From JALYLC01 sp963743275 (lineage in GTDB: Bacteria > Actinomycetota > Thermoleophilia > Gaiellales > JALYLC01), in NCBI GenBank assembly GCA_963743275.1, contig CAVUPB010000008.1, positions 124,001-188,000 of the forward strand: 64,000 nt of DNA, in the 5' to 3' direction. The stretch's first letter is position 1; each line of letters opens with the position of its first letter. The notes beneath the pieces are model-generated. The model made no database searches. It was not told where the DNA came from and saw only the letters and a list, made by a program, of their open reading frames with translations. Position numbers and translations under genes: made by a program. Positions 27,042-36,328 of this stretch are shown here, piece after piece.

Positions 27042-28045
27042 GCTCCGGCTCCGATCGATCGCGGGAAGAGCGCCGAGATCTCCGCCAGGTCGTCGTCGCC
27101 CAGCCGGAGCTCGAGCGCGGCCAACGCGGGGTCGAGGTGCCCGGGCCGGCGCGGCCCGACGACGACCGGGTTGACGAGTGGCTGGGCCAGCAGCCAGGCC
27201 AGGGCGAGCGTGGCCATGTCGACGCCGCGCTCGCCGGCCATCGCCTCGAGGCGCTCGAGCGCGTCGAAGACCTCGTCGCGCTGCAGGTGCTCGTAGGGCT
27301 CCGAGCGGAGCGTCATGCGCGATCCGGCCGGCGGCGCCTGGCCGCGGCGGTACTTGCCGGTCAGCCAGCCGCCGGCGAGCGGCGAGAACGGCGAGAAGCC
27401 GAGGCCCTGATCGGCGCACAGCGGCAGCACCTCGGCCTCGGGCGAGCGGTCGAGCAGGCTGTAGCCCGACTGCACCCACTCGAAGCGCGCGAGTGAGCGC
27501 ACGTCGCTGATCCAGAGCCCGCGCGCGAGGCGCCAGGCCTCGATGTTGCTGGCGCCGACGTAGAGCAGCTTGCCCGCGCTGCGCAGGTCGTCGAGCGCGG
27601 CCAGCGTCTCCTCGAGCGGCGTCGTGGGATCGGGCTCGTGGCAGAGGAAGAGGTCGAGCCGCTCGGCGCCGAGGCGCCCGAGGCTCGCGTCGACCTGCCG
27701 CACGAGCGCACGACGCGAGAGCCCGCGGTCGTTGGGCCCGTCGCCGACGGGGTTGAACGCCTTCGTGCTCAGCAGCACCTGGTCGCGCACGGCGCTGCCG
27801 CGCTGCGCGAGCCACTTGCCGATCGCCGTCTCGCTGCGCCCGCCGCCGTAGGCGTCGGCGGTGTCGAAGACGTTGATGCCGAGCTCGAAGGCGGCGTCCA
27901 TGATCGCGAACGCCTCGTCGTCGCTCTCGCCCTGGCCGTAGAACTCCGGCGCCGAGCCGATGCCCCCGAAGTTGCCGCAGCCGAGCGCGATGCGCGAGAC
28001 CTTGAGCCCGGTGCTGCCGAGGGAGCGGTATTCCATCGCGCTCAT
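27038..28045 (-). CDS. Aldo/keto reductase
   Basis: This is a 335-residue aldo/keto reductase distinct from the one at 20714. The aspartate and tyrosine are in VFDTADAYGGGRSE, the lysine in LLSTKAFNPVGDG and the histidine in FLCHEPDP. The cofactor end reads NPVVVGPRRPGHLD. Two ATG starts nine bases apart (28045 and 28036) are possible. Its stop overlaps the ATG of the OCD-like gene, so it is probably the leading enzyme of that coupled trio. Confidence 0.9.
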   Translation of the reverse strand: MSAMEYRSLGSTGLKVSRIALGCGNFGGIGSAPEFYGQGESDDEAFAIMDAAFELGINVFDTADAYGGGRSETAIGKWLAQRGSAVRDQVLLSTKAFNPVGDGPNDRGLSRRALVRQVDASLGRLGAERLDLFLCHEPDPTTPLEETLAALDDLRSAGKLLYVGASNIEAWRLARGLWISDVRSLARFEWVQSGYSLLDRSPEAEVLPLCADQGLGFSPFSPLAGGWLTGKYRRGQAPPAGSRMTLRSEPYEHLQRDEVFDALERLEAMAGERGVDMATLALAWLLAQPLVNPVVVGPRRPGHLDPALAALELRLGDDDLAEISALFPRSIGAGA

Positions 28046-28085
28046 GATTGCGCGCTCAGCGAACGCGCCGCGGCGGCCGCCGTCA

Positions 28086-29747
28086 TCAGATCCACGAGCC
28101 GATGTCGCGCACCCGGTCGACCGTCTTGCCGAAGCGGCCGGGCGCGCGTGGCTGCAGCTGCTTGGCGACGAGGTAGCCGGACCCCGCTCCGAGGCCCGGC
28201 CCCGGGTGCGTCGAGGCGCCGATGTGCCAGAGGCCGTCGATCGCGGTCTTGTGACCGGGCAGGCGCCCGGTGGGGCGCCACAGCAGGTTCTGGTCGAGCG
28301 AGCACGAGCCCGAGTAGATGTCGCCGCCGACGAGATTGCAGTTGAGGCCCTCCAGATCGGCGGGCGAGAGCACGACGCGCTTGATCGTGGCGCGCTGCAG
28401 GTTCGTGATCTGCGTTCCGAGGCGGGCGACGATGCGATCGGCGTAGGCCTCGCGCAGCGTCTCCGTCCAGGTGCCGTCGCCGACGTCGATCTCGCGGAGG
28501 GCATCGCCGCGCGGGCGCTGCGGCAGCTCCTGGAGCTGGATCCAGATGATCCACTTGCCGTCGGGAGCGCGGCTCGGATCGACCGCGCAGGGCTGGCCCA
28601 CGACGATCGTCGCCTCGGCGGGCAGCAGCCCGCGATCGGCCTCGTTGACGGCGCGCGAGACGCCGTCGAGGCCGGGTGTGACGTGCACCATCGCCGCCCG
28701 TCCGAGGCGATCGGCCTCGGGCGAGGCCCACTGCGGCAGCTCGTCCAGCGCGAGGTGGATCTGCATGCCCGCGCGCCCGTAGCGGAAGCCCTGAGCCGAG
28801 TCCCAGACCTCGGGCGGGGTCTCCTCGCGCGCCAGCAGTCGCCCGTAGAGCTGCGTCGGCGTGACGCTCGCGATCACGGCGCGGCTCGCGTGGAAGCGCT
28901 CGCCGCCGCTCAGGCGCACGCCGGCGGCGCGGCCGCCGGCGAGCAGGATGCGGTCGACGTCGGCACCGGTGCGCAGCTCGCCGCCGTGCTCGCGCACGAT
29001 CGCCGCCAGCGCCTCGACGAGACGCACGCCGCCGCCCTTCGGCACCGGCATGCCGCCGAGCTGGAGCGCGCACGCGATCACCTGGGTCATGAAGCCCGCG
29101 ACCGCCTGCTCGGGCCCGAGGCCCGTGTGCAGCACCCACGGCGCGAGCAGGCCGTGGGCGCGCTCCGATGCGAACGTCGCCTCGAGCCAGTCGCGCGCGC
29201 TCACGAGCGAGTGGCCGGCGAACTCGAGCAGCCCGCGGCGCCCCATGCTCTTGTAGGCCTTGCGCGCGAGGCCGAGGCCCTGCCGCGACCAGAGCTCGGC
29301 CGAGAGCACGCCGAAGCTGTGCTCGGCAGAGCTCATGAACTCGTCGAACTGGCGCTTCCAGGCGTCGCCGTCGCCGGCCGCGTGGCGCTCGAACTCGGCG
29401 ACGTTGTCCTCGAGCGACGTCGTCAGGAACGCGCCCTCGCCATCGGGGAAGAGCGTCGCCGTCGGCAGGTCGGTGTTGAGGTACTCGAGCCCGTGGCGCG
29501 TGAGATCCTCGCCCAGCTCGGCGTACGCGGCCGAGCCCGCGAAGAGCGGGTGCCACGACGCCATCAGCTCGTGCGTGAAGCCCGGCGCGGTGAGGTCGCC
29601 GGAGGTGCGCAGCGCGCCCCCGAGCACGTCGTTGCGCTCGAGCACGCAGACCTTCCAGCCCCCGCGCGCAAGCAGCGCCGCACCCGTCAGCGAGTTGACG
29701 CCGGAGCCCACGAAGACCGCGTCGAAGCCCGCCACGGCGCTGAACAT
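28086..29747 (-). CDS. FAD-dependent oxidoreductase, phytoene-desaturase-like
   Basis: This is a 553-residue flavoprotein of the CrtI/phytoene dehydrogenase-like NAD(P)/FAD family. The N-terminal dinucleotide loop is VFVGSGVNSLTGAALLARGG with LERNDVLGGALRTS. The C-terminal FAD block IGASTHPGPGLGAGSGYL is near residue 520. The family also includes amine oxidases and desaturases; there are no carotenoid genes nearby, so a catabolic oxidation is more likely. It heads the minus-strand set and is divergent from the molybdenum hydroxylase operon, with 35 bases between starts. Confidence 0.87.
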   Translation of the reverse strand: MFSAVAGFDAVFVGSGVNSLTGAALLARGGWKVCVLERNDVLGGALRTSGDLTAPGFTHELMASWHPLFAGSAAYAELGEDLTRHGLEYLNTDLPTATLFPDGEGAFLTTSLEDNVAEFERHAAGDGDAWKRQFDEFMSSAEHSFGVLSAELWSRQGLGLARKAYKSMGRRGLLEFAGHSLVSARDWLEATFASERAHGLLAPWVLHTGLGPEQAVAGFMTQVIACALQLGGMPVPKGGGVRLVEALAAIVREHGGELRTGADVDRILLAGGRAAGVRLSGGERFHASRAVIASVTPTQLYGRLLAREETPPEVWDSAQGFRYGRAGMQIHLALDELPQWASPEADRLGRAAMVHVTPGLDGVSRAVNEADRGLLPAEATIVVGQPCAVDPSRAPDGKWIIWIQLQELPQRPRGDALREIDVGDGTWTETLREAYADRIVARLGTQITNLQRATIKRVVLSPADLEGLNCNLVGGDIYSGSCSLDQNLLWRPTGRLPGHKTAIDGLWHIGASTHPGPGLGAGSGYLVAKQLQPRAPGRFGKTVDRVRDIGSWI

Positions 29748-29770
29748 ACCAGCCTCCAGTGCTTGTGTAT

Positions 29771-29778
29771 ATGATCAA
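29771..29778. promoter_or_regulatory. ATGATCAA motif between divergent operons
   Basis: CTTGTGTATATGATCAAAC lies in the short gap between the divergent flavoprotein (start 29747) and hydroxylase (start 29783) genes. It resembles the motif in the GntR promoter on the minus strand (CTTGACACATGATCAACC), sharing CTTG, a short spacer and ATGATCAA. Confidence 0.45.
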
Positions 29779-29782
29779 ACGC

Positions 29783-30634
29783 ATGCTGCTGCGAGAGGTC
29801 GAGTACGCCCGCCCCGAGAGCGTGGAGGAGGCGGTTCGCCTCCTCGGAGCGCATGACGGCGCGCGTGCCCTGGCGGGCGGACAGACGCTCGTCAACGTGA
29901 TGAAAGCGCGGGCCGCGGCGCCGGACGTGCTCGTCGATCTGGCCGACCTGAGCGAGCTCCGGGGCATCGCCCGCGGGGCCGACGGCTCGCTCGAGCTGGG
30001 CGCGATGGTGACCTACTCAGAGCTCGTGCGCTCGCCCGAGGTGGCGGCCGCCCGGCCGGTCCTGGCCGAGGTCGCCGCCACGATCGCCGACCGCCAGGTG
30101 CAGAACCGCGGCACCGTCGGCGGCAACGTCTGCGTCAACGATCCGACCAACCACCTGCCGCCGCTGTTTGCGGCCATGGGCGCGACGTTCACGATCCTCG
30201 GGCCGGGCGGCGAGCGCACCGTCTCGTCCGACGAGTTCTTCGTCGGCGTCTACATGACCGCGGTCGGCGAGGGCGAGCTGCTCACCCGCGTGACGGTGCC
30301 CGCGCTCGCCGCGGGCTGCGGCGACGCGATGGAGGGCATCACGCTCGGCGTGCACGGCACCTACCTCGTGAGCGCGGCGGCGACCGTCGCTCCCGCCGGG
30401 GTGCGCGTCGCAATCGGCTGCGTGTCGGCGGTGCCCGAGCGCGCCACGACCCTCGAGGAGCGTCTCCGCGGGGCCGAGCTGACGCAGGCGACGGTGCACG
30501 CCGCGGTCGCCGGCCTCGGCGACACGCTCGATCCGCCCGCCGACGTGCACGCGCCGGCCGACTACCGCCGGCGGCTCGCCGAGGTGTGCTGCGAGCGCGC
30601 CGTGCTGGCCGCCGCCGCGCGAGCGAAGGGATGA
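29783..30634 (+). CDS. Molybdenum hydroxylase FAD-binding subunit (CoxM/XDH medium)
   Basis: This is the flavin subunit of a three-part xanthine-oxidase-family enzyme, passing electrons from the iron-sulfur subunit to an acceptor. ARALAGGQTLVNVMKAR near residue 33 and QNRGTVGGNVCVNDPTNHLPP near 112 are the FAD-binding motifs. The ATG at 29783 gives 283 residues, the normal length; a start at 29759 adds eight residues. Order medium-small-large matches CO-dehydrogenase-like operons, but the large subunit lacks the CO dehydrogenase signature. Confidence 0.93.
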   Translation: MLLREVEYARPESVEEAVRLLGAHDGARALAGGQTLVNVMKARAAAPDVLVDLADLSELRGIARGADGSLELGAMVTYSELVRSPEVAAARPVLAEVAATIADRQVQNRGTVGGNVCVNDPTNHLPPLFAAMGATFTILGPGGERTVSSDEFFVGVYMTAVGEGELLTRVTVPALAAGCGDAMEGITLGVHGTYLVSAAATVAPAGVRVAIGCVSAVPERATTLEERLRGAELTQATVHAAVAGLGDTLDPPADVHAPADYRRRLAEVCCERAVLAAAARAKG

Positions 30635-30638
30635 TGCA

Positions 30639-31124
30639 GTGACGGAGCCGAGCGACAGCCGGACGATCTCGGTCGAGGTCAACGGCCACACCTACGAGCG
30701 GGAGGTGGCCGCGCGGCGCCTGCTCGTGCACTTCCTGCGCGACGATCTCGACCTCACCGGCACGCACATCGGCTGCGACACGGGCAACTGCGGCGCCTGC
30801 ACCGTCCAGCTCGACGGGCTGGCCGTCAAGAGCTGCATGATGCTCGCCGTCCAGGCCGACGGCGCGCACATCCGCACGGTCGAGGGCCTGGCGGGCGACG
30901 CCGGCGAGCTGACCCCGCTGCAGCGCGCGTTCACCGACCACCACGCGCTCCAGTGCGGCTACTGCACGCCGGGCATGCTCGTCAGCGCGACCGCCCTGCT
31001 GGAGGAGAACCCGCACCCCTCCGAGCACGAGGTGCGCGCGGCGCTGCAGGGCAACATCTGCCGCTGCACCGGGTACTGGAACATCATCGAGGCCGTGCAG
31101 GCCGCCGCGAAGGAGGCCTCGTGA
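30639..31124 (+). CDS. Molybdenum hydroxylase [2Fe-2S] subunit (CoxS/XDH small)
   Basis: This 161-residue subunit carries two [2Fe-2S] clusters. The plant-ferredoxin-type set GCDTGNCGACTVQLDG with KSCMM is near residues 45-70. The second helical set is QCGYCTPGML near 107 and GNICRCTGYWNII near 138. The gene starts with GTG a few bases after the FAD subunit and its stop overlaps the GTG of the large subunit (GTGA). Confidence 0.95.
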   Translation: MTEPSDSRTISVEVNGHTYEREVAARRLLVHFLRDDLDLTGTHIGCDTGNCGACTVQLDGLAVKSCMMLAVQADGAHIRTVEGLAGDAGELTPLQRAFTDHHALQCGYCTPGMLVSATALLEENPHPSEHEVRAALQGNICRCTGYWNIIEAVQAAAKEAS

Positions 31125-33574
31125 GCAGCGTCGCGCCTGAGGTCACGACGACCGGCACGTACGTGGGGCAGAGCATCCCGCGCAAGGAGGACGGCCGCCT
31201 CGTGCAGGGGCAGGGCGTCTTCGTCGACGACATCAAGCGCCACAACCAGGGCTTCGTGCACTTCGTGCGCTCGCCCTACGCGCACGCGCGCATCCTCTCG
31301 GTCGACGTCAGCGCCGCGCTCGAGGCGCCGGGCGTGTTCGGCACGCTCACGGGCGACGAGGTCGCGATCCTGACCGAGCCGTTCTTCCAGATCGCGCCCG
31401 CGCCGGGCGGCAACATCAAGGACTACGCGCTCGCGGTCGGCCGCGCGCGCTTCGTCGGCGATCCGGTCGCCGCGGTCGTCGCCGCCACGCGCGAGCAGGC
31501 GCGCGACGCCGCCGAGCTGATCGAGGTCGACTACGAGGTGCTCGACCCGGTCGTCGACGCGCGCACCGCGCGCGATCCGCGCGCGCCCGTGATCCACGAG
31601 GAGATCGGCAGCAACGAGAGCTGGAGCGGCGTCTACGACTGGGGCGATGTCGACGGCGCGTTCGCCGCGGCCGATCACGTCGTCCGCATCGGCGAGCTGC
31701 ACTTCGACCGCTTCAACTCGACGCCGCTCGAGCTCGACGCCGCGCTCGTGGAGTACAACCGCGGCACCGGGCAGTGGACGATCTACTGCAACAACCAGTT
31801 CCCGGGCTTCGCCGTGATCATGATGGGGCCCGCCCTCGGCGTCGGCCTCGACAAGCTGCGCATGGTCACGCAGGACATCGGCGGCGGCTTCGGCAACAAG
31901 ATCACGTCGCACCCGCAGCTCGTCGCCTGCTGCCTGCTCGCGCGCAAGCTCAACCGGCCCGTGCAGTGGACCGAGGCGCGCACCGACTTCCACCAGTCGA
32001 TGTCGCACGGCAACGAGCGCTGGTTCCAGGACGTCGAGGTGGCCGTCAAGGCCGACGGCGAGATGCTCGGGTTCCGCTGCAAGGCGCTCGACGACGCCGG
32101 CGCGTTCCTGCGCTACGAGCCGCTCGGCGGCGCGATCTGGGTGCAGGTCAGCCCGGGCATGTACCGCTGGCGCAACATCCGCGTCGAGTACTCGCAGGTC
32201 GTGACGAACAAGGCGCCGGTGTCGCCGAACCGCGGCTACTCGCGCATGCAGCACCTGTGGCTGTGTGAGCGCATCATCGACATCGTCGCGCACGAGCTCG
32301 ACCTCGATCCGATCGCGGTGCGCAAGCTCAACTACGTGCAGCCGGAGCAGATGCCGTACGAGACGCCGAGCGGCGGCATCTACGACTCGGGCGACTACCC
32401 GCGCGCGCTCGACGCCGTGCTCGAGCTGATCGGCTACGACGGCCTCGAGGCGCGTCGCGCCGACGCTGCGGCGCGCGGCAAGCTGCTCGGCTTCGGCATC
32501 GGCTCGACGCTCGACTCGGGCACGAACAACTTCGCGCAGTCGACGTACCTCAATCCCGCGCTGCAGTTCTCGGGCAACAGCGAGGTCGCGACCGTCAAGC
32601 TCGACATCTTCGGCGAGGTCGTGGTCACGCTCGGCACGACGCCGCAGGGCCAGGGGCACGAGACGACGACGTCGCAGGTGGTGGCCGACATCCTCGGCTG
32701 CTCGACCGACGCCGTCACCGTCCGCGTCGGGCACGACTCGTACTGGAACTCGCACGCCGGCTTCTCGGGCACGTACGCCAGCCAGTTCGCGGTCTCGGGG
32801 CTCTCGGCGGTCAAGGGCGCGGCCGACGGGCTCGCGGCGCAGATGAAGCAGCTCGCGGCGCTCGTGCTGGGCGCCGAGCCCGACGACATCGAGCTCGCCG
32901 GCGGCTTCGCACGCCTGCGGGCGAACCACGAGGTCGCGCTGCCGTTCATGGCGCTCGGCGCGATCGTGAACGTCAACAACGCGAGCCTGCCCGAGGACTT
33001 CGAGCCGACGATGAACGTGCGGCACGTCTACCGCCCGCACTTCGAGCCGCTCGACCTCGAGCGCAAGTTCGGCAACCTGACGCTCACCTACGCGATGCAG
33101 ATCCACGCCTGCGTGCTCGAGATCGACCCCGAGACGGGCGTCTACGAGGTGGTCGACTACGCGGTCATCGACGACTGCGGCAACCGCATCAACCCGCAGA
33201 TCGTCGAGGGCCAGGTCATGGGCGCCACGGCGCACGCGCTGGGCGCGGCGACCTGGGAGACGTTCGCCTACGACGAGGACGGCAACCTGCTGACGCCGAA
33301 CTTCTACGACTACCACGTGCCGCACGCACTCGACATGCCGCCGCTCAAGACGGGCGCGATCGAGTCGCCCTCGCCGTTCTCGCCGCTCGGCACGAAGGGC
33401 ATGGGCGAGGGCGGTGGCGCCGGCATCCACGCCGTCTGCGCGGCGCTGCAGGACGCGCTGCGCACGGTCGGCGGCGGCATCATCCACGACAGCCACAACC
33501 CCTACCACCGCGTCTTCTCGATCCTGAGCGACCCGGCTGCGACGCGGGCCGACGTGAAGGTGGAGAGCACATGA
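31121..33574 (+). CDS. Molybdenum hydroxylase large (molybdopterin-binding) subunit
   Basis: This 817-residue subunit binds the molybdenum-pterin cofactor and the substrate. Family blocks are IPRKEDGRLVQGQGVFVDDI, TQDIGGGFGNKITSHPQL near residue 250, and the catalytic-glutamate region LGTKGMGEGGGAGIHA near 765. The active-site loop reads VSPNRGYSRMQHLW, not AYxCSFR (form I CO dehydrogenase) and not the AYRGAGR of related proteins. An N-heteroaromatic or aldehyde substrate is more likely than CO. TTPQGQGHETTTSQV is another pterin contact. CoxG overlaps its stop by four bases. Confidence 0.92.
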   Translation: MSSVAPEVTTTGTYVGQSIPRKEDGRLVQGQGVFVDDIKRHNQGFVHFVRSPYAHARILSVDVSAALEAPGVFGTLTGDEVAILTEPFFQIAPAPGGNIKDYALAVGRARFVGDPVAAVVAATREQARDAAELIEVDYEVLDPVVDARTARDPRAPVIHEEIGSNESWSGVYDWGDVDGAFAAADHVVRIGELHFDRFNSTPLELDAALVEYNRGTGQWTIYCNNQFPGFAVIMMGPALGVGLDKLRMVTQDIGGGFGNKITSHPQLVACCLLARKLNRPVQWTEARTDFHQSMSHGNERWFQDVEVAVKADGEMLGFRCKALDDAGAFLRYEPLGGAIWVQVSPGMYRWRNIRVEYSQVVTNKAPVSPNRGYSRMQHLWLCERIIDIVAHELDLDPIAVRKLNYVQPEQMPYETPSGGIYDSGDYPRALDAVLELIGYDGLEARRADAAARGKLLGFGIGSTLDSGTNNFAQSTYLNPALQFSGNSEVATVKLDIFGEVVVTLGTTPQGQGHETTTSQVVADILGCSTDAVTVRVGHDSYWNSHAGFSGTYASQFAVSGLSAVKGAADGLAAQMKQLAALVLGAEPDDIELAGGFARLRANHEVALPFMALGAIVNVNNASLPEDFEPTMNVRHVYRPHFEPLDLERKFGNLTLTYAMQIHACVLEIDPETGVYEVVDYAVIDDCGNRINPQIVEGQVMGATAHALGAATWETFAYDEDGNLLTPNFYDYHVPHALDMPPLKTGAIESPSPFSPLGTKGMGEGGGAGIHAVCAALQDALRTVGGGIIHDSHNPYHRVFSILSDPAATRADVKVEST

Positions 33575-34014
33575 GGGCGGAGGGAACCCGCGAGTTCGAG
33601 GCGTCGCGCGAGCGCGTCTGGGAGATCATCAGCGACCCGGCCGGCATGGCCGGCCTGATGCCCGGCATGGAGGGCTTCGAGGTCATCGACGCGACGCACT
33701 GGCGCGCGAAGGTCAAGGTCCCGCTGGGCCTCGGCGGGCTCAAGATGACGATGGAGTTCGAGCAGCTCGAGGAGCGCCCGCTCGAGTACGCCTCGATGCG
33801 CGGCAAGGGCAAGGGCATGGGCGCGATGATGGACATGACGACGTCCTTCACGCTGAGCGGCGAGGGCGATCACACGCACATGGCGTGGGAGGCCGACGTC
33901 AAGCTCGCGGGCGTGCTCGCCTCGATGGGCCAGCGCGTGCTGCAGCCGATCATCAACCAGCAGGTCGAGGGGATCATGACCGCGCTGGAGACCCGGCTCG
34001 AAGGATCCGCATGA
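33571..34014 (+). CDS. CoxG-like SRPBCC protein
   Basis: This is a 147-residue SRPBCC/START-fold protein of the CoxG (carbon monoxide dehydrogenase subunit G) family. The N-terminus EGTREFEASRERVWEIISDP and the MPGMEGFEVID segment are characteristic. CoxG proteins are thought to attach or deliver molybdenum hydroxylases to the membrane. The ATG overlaps the large-subunit stop and its own stop overlaps the next gene (ATGA both times), fitting a dedicated partner of this hydroxylase. Confidence 0.9.
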   Translation: MRAEGTREFEASRERVWEIISDPAGMAGLMPGMEGFEVIDATHWRAKVKVPLGLGGLKMTMEFEQLEERPLEYASMRGKGKGMGAMMDMTTSFTLSGEGDHTHMAWEADVKLAGVLASMGQRVLQPIINQQVEGIMTALETRLEGSA

Positions 34015-35087
34015 CCGTTCCGTTCCGCGTCGGCGTGATGCAGCTGACGATGGAGCCGCTCGACGAGATGCTGGAGTCGGCGCGCGTCATGGACGAGGCG
34101 GGCCTCGACACGGTCTGGCTCGCCGAGGCGTATCCGTGGTGGCGCAAGCACGGCATGGAGGCCAAGTCCTCGACCGTGCTCGCCGGCATCATCGCCCGCG
34201 AGACCAAGCGCCTCACCGTCGGCTGGGGGATCATCTCGCCCTACACGCGGCACCCGGTGCAGGTCGCGATGGACGCGCGCATCGTGCAGGAGGCCGCCGG
34301 ACCGGGCCGCTTCATCGCCGGCTTCGGCACCTCGAAGATCTTCCTCAACAACACCAAGCAGGGCGGCCCGCCGAAGGTCACGAAGCCGCTCGCCACGATG
34401 CGCGACTCGGTCGAGATCCTGCGCGGGATCCTCGGCGGCGAGCGCTTCGAGTACGACGGCAAGGTCTTCTCGGCCGACATCCCCGCGCTCTCGCCCGATG
34501 CGCACGTGCCGCGCTGGAACGTGCCCGTCTACGTCGCCGGCACCGCGCCGCTGATGCAGCAGCTCGGCGGCGAGATCGGCGACGGCCTGCTCACGCCCTC
34601 GATCACGACGCCCGCGTTCGTGCGCTACACGCTCGGCAACGTCAAGATCGGCGCCGAGAAGGCGGGCCGCGACCCTGCCTCGGTCGACGTCGGCTGCACG
34701 GTCGTGGCCTCGATCCACCCGACCGACCGCGACGCGGGCCGCGACGGTGCGCGCGAGATCGCCGGCATGTACCTCGCCAACAAGGTGCAGAACATCCAGG
34801 GCTCGGCCGACACGCTGCTCGACCTCGCGCAGATCGACCCCGAGGAGATCCGGCCGGTCGCCGTCGCGATGGAGGAGGGCGGGCGCCTGGCCGCCAAGGC
34901 CAAGGTGACCGACTCGATCCTCGACCGCTGCAAGCCGATCGCGGGCACGCCGGACGACTGCGTCGCGGCGATCGAGGAGTACAAGGCCGCGGGCTGCACG
35001 CACGTGATGCTCGAGCTCTGGGGGGCGAACCGGCACGAGCAGATCCGCCTGTTCGGCGAGCATGTCCTCCCGCGCGTGCGCGCGTGA
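34011..35087 (+). CDS. LLM-class flavin-dependent oxidoreductase
   Basis: This 358-residue protein has the bacterial-luciferase-like barrel, which uses reduced FMN or F420 for monooxygenation or hydride transfer. ARVMDEAGLDTVWLAEAYPW, TVGWGIISPYTRHPVQVAMD and the glycine-rich PGRFIAGFGTSK are typical. A late segment SILDRCKPIAGTPDDCVAAI is the common C-terminal family block. The ATG at 34011 overlaps the coxG stop. Which cofactor and substrate it uses cannot be told from the sequence. Confidence 0.92.
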   Translation: MTVPFRVGVMQLTMEPLDEMLESARVMDEAGLDTVWLAEAYPWWRKHGMEAKSSTVLAGIIARETKRLTVGWGIISPYTRHPVQVAMDARIVQEAAGPGRFIAGFGTSKIFLNNTKQGGPPKVTKPLATMRDSVEILRGILGGERFEYDGKVFSADIPALSPDAHVPRWNVPVYVAGTAPLMQQLGGEIGDGLLTPSITTPAFVRYTLGNVKIGAEKAGRDPASVDVGCTVVASIHPTDRDAGRDGAREIAGMYLANKVQNIQGSADTLLDLAQIDPEEIRPVAVAMEEGGRLAAKAKVTDSILDRCKPIAGTPDDCVAAIEEYKAAGCTHVMLELWGANRHEQIRLFGEHVLPRVRA

Positions 35088-36328
35088 GCGAGAACGTCGC
35101 GATCGACCGCGACCGGCTCGTGGAGTGGGCGAGCCGCGCGATCGGCACGCCGAGCTTCACCGGCGACGAGCAGGCGATGGCCGAGCTCATGCGCGAGACG
35201 TTCCGCGAGATGGGCCTGAGCGTGCAGTGGCAGCAGGTCGAGGAGGGCCGCGCCAACGTGCTCGGGATCCGCGAGGGCTCCGGCGGCGGGCCGAGCCTGA
35301 TGTTCAACGGCCACATGGACACCTCGTACTCGGGGCGCGAGCCGTGGCTCGCCGGCGTGCCCGGCTTCCAGCCCTCGGCGTTCGTCGAGGACGGCAGCCT
35401 CTACGGCCTCGGCATCTCGAACATGAAGGGCGCGCTCGCGTGCTACGTCGAGGCGCTGCGCGCGCTCGCCGACGCCGGCGTGACGCTGCGCGGCGACTGC
35501 ATGATCGCGGCCGTCTGCGGCGAGATCGAGAAGACGCAGTACGGCGACGCGCAGGGCGCGCAGTACCGCGGCTACGCGGCCGGCTCGCGCTACCTCGTGA
35601 GCCACGGCGGCGTCGCCGACATGTGCATCCTGGGCGAGCCGACCGAGGGCAAGGTCGTGCTCGGCCACTTCGGCTCGCTCTGGCTGCGCATCGGCACGCA
35701 GGGCAATTTCATCCACACGGCGTTCTCCGAAGGCAAGCGCAACCTCAACTCGATCCTGCGCATGCACGAGGTCACGGCGGCCGTGCTGGAGTGGATCCCG
35801 AGCTGGGAGAACGACCCCGAGAACGCCTACCGCGGCGCCTCGGCGCTCGTCAACGTGGGTGCGATCTCGGGCGGGTTCGGCTGGCGCGTGTCGCGCACGC
35901 CGCACCACACCGACCTCTTCCTCGACGTACGCGTGCCCCCGACGAAGCCCATGGCGGTCGCGCGCGGACAGGTCATGGACATGGTGCGCGACCTGCGCCG
36001 CCGCTTCCCCGGCTACGGGATCGAGGGCGAGGTCTACGTGACCGCGCCGGGCGCCGAGATCGACGAGGGCCACCCGCTCGTGGCCGCGATCGACGCGAGC
36101 CACGCGGAGGTGTTCGGGACGGTGCCGGGGCGCGACGTGACGCGCTGGTTCTCGGACGCCTCGGCGCTCACGCGCTACGGCGTGCCGACGGTCAACTACG
36201 GCACATCGACGGGCCTGATGGACACCTCCAAGGGCGAGAACCTGACGATCGACGGTCTCGTGCAGACCGCCGAGGTCTACGCACGCGCGGCGCTGCGCAT
36301 CTGCGGACAGGACGGAGACAGCACGTGA
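35084..36328 (+). CDS. M20-family amidohydrolase/deacylase (ArgE/DapE-like)
   Basis: This 414-residue protein is of the M20 dizinc hydrolase family, which splits N-acyl amino acids and related amides. GHMDTSYSG near residue 82 gives the first metal histidine and the aspartate. GLGISNMKGALACYVEA supplies the bridging-aspartate region, though asparagine stands where Asp is expected (ISNMKG for xxDMKG). VCGEIEKTQYGD carries the general-base glutamate and ILGEPTEG another ligand. The last expected histidine near the C-terminus is not obvious in NYGTSTGLMDTSKGENL. The GTG overlaps the preceding stop. Metal binding may be altered. Confidence 0.88.
   Translation: MSENVAIDRDRLVEWASRAIGTPSFTGDEQAMAELMRETFREMGLSVQWQQVEEGRANVLGIREGSGGGPSLMFNGHMDTSYSGREPWLAGVPGFQPSAFVEDGSLYGLGISNMKGALACYVEALRALADAGVTLRGDCMIAAVCGEIEKTQYGDAQGAQYRGYAAGSRYLVSHGGVADMCILGEPTEGKVVLGHFGSLWLRIGTQGNFIHTAFSEGKRNLNSILRMHEVTAAVLEWIPSWENDPENAYRGASALVNVGAISGGFGWRVSRTPHHTDLFLDVRVPPTKPMAVARGQVMDMVRDLRRRFPGYGIEGEVYVTAPGAEIDEGHPLVAAIDASHAEVFGTVPGRDVTRWFSDASALTRYGVPTVNYGTSTGLMDTSKGENLTIDGLVQTAEVYARAALRICGQDGDST

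Noticed and set aside
31121..33574. Carbon monoxide dehydrogenase large subunit
   Set aside because: Gene order fits, but neither the AYxCSFR nor the AYRGAGR active-site signature is present.
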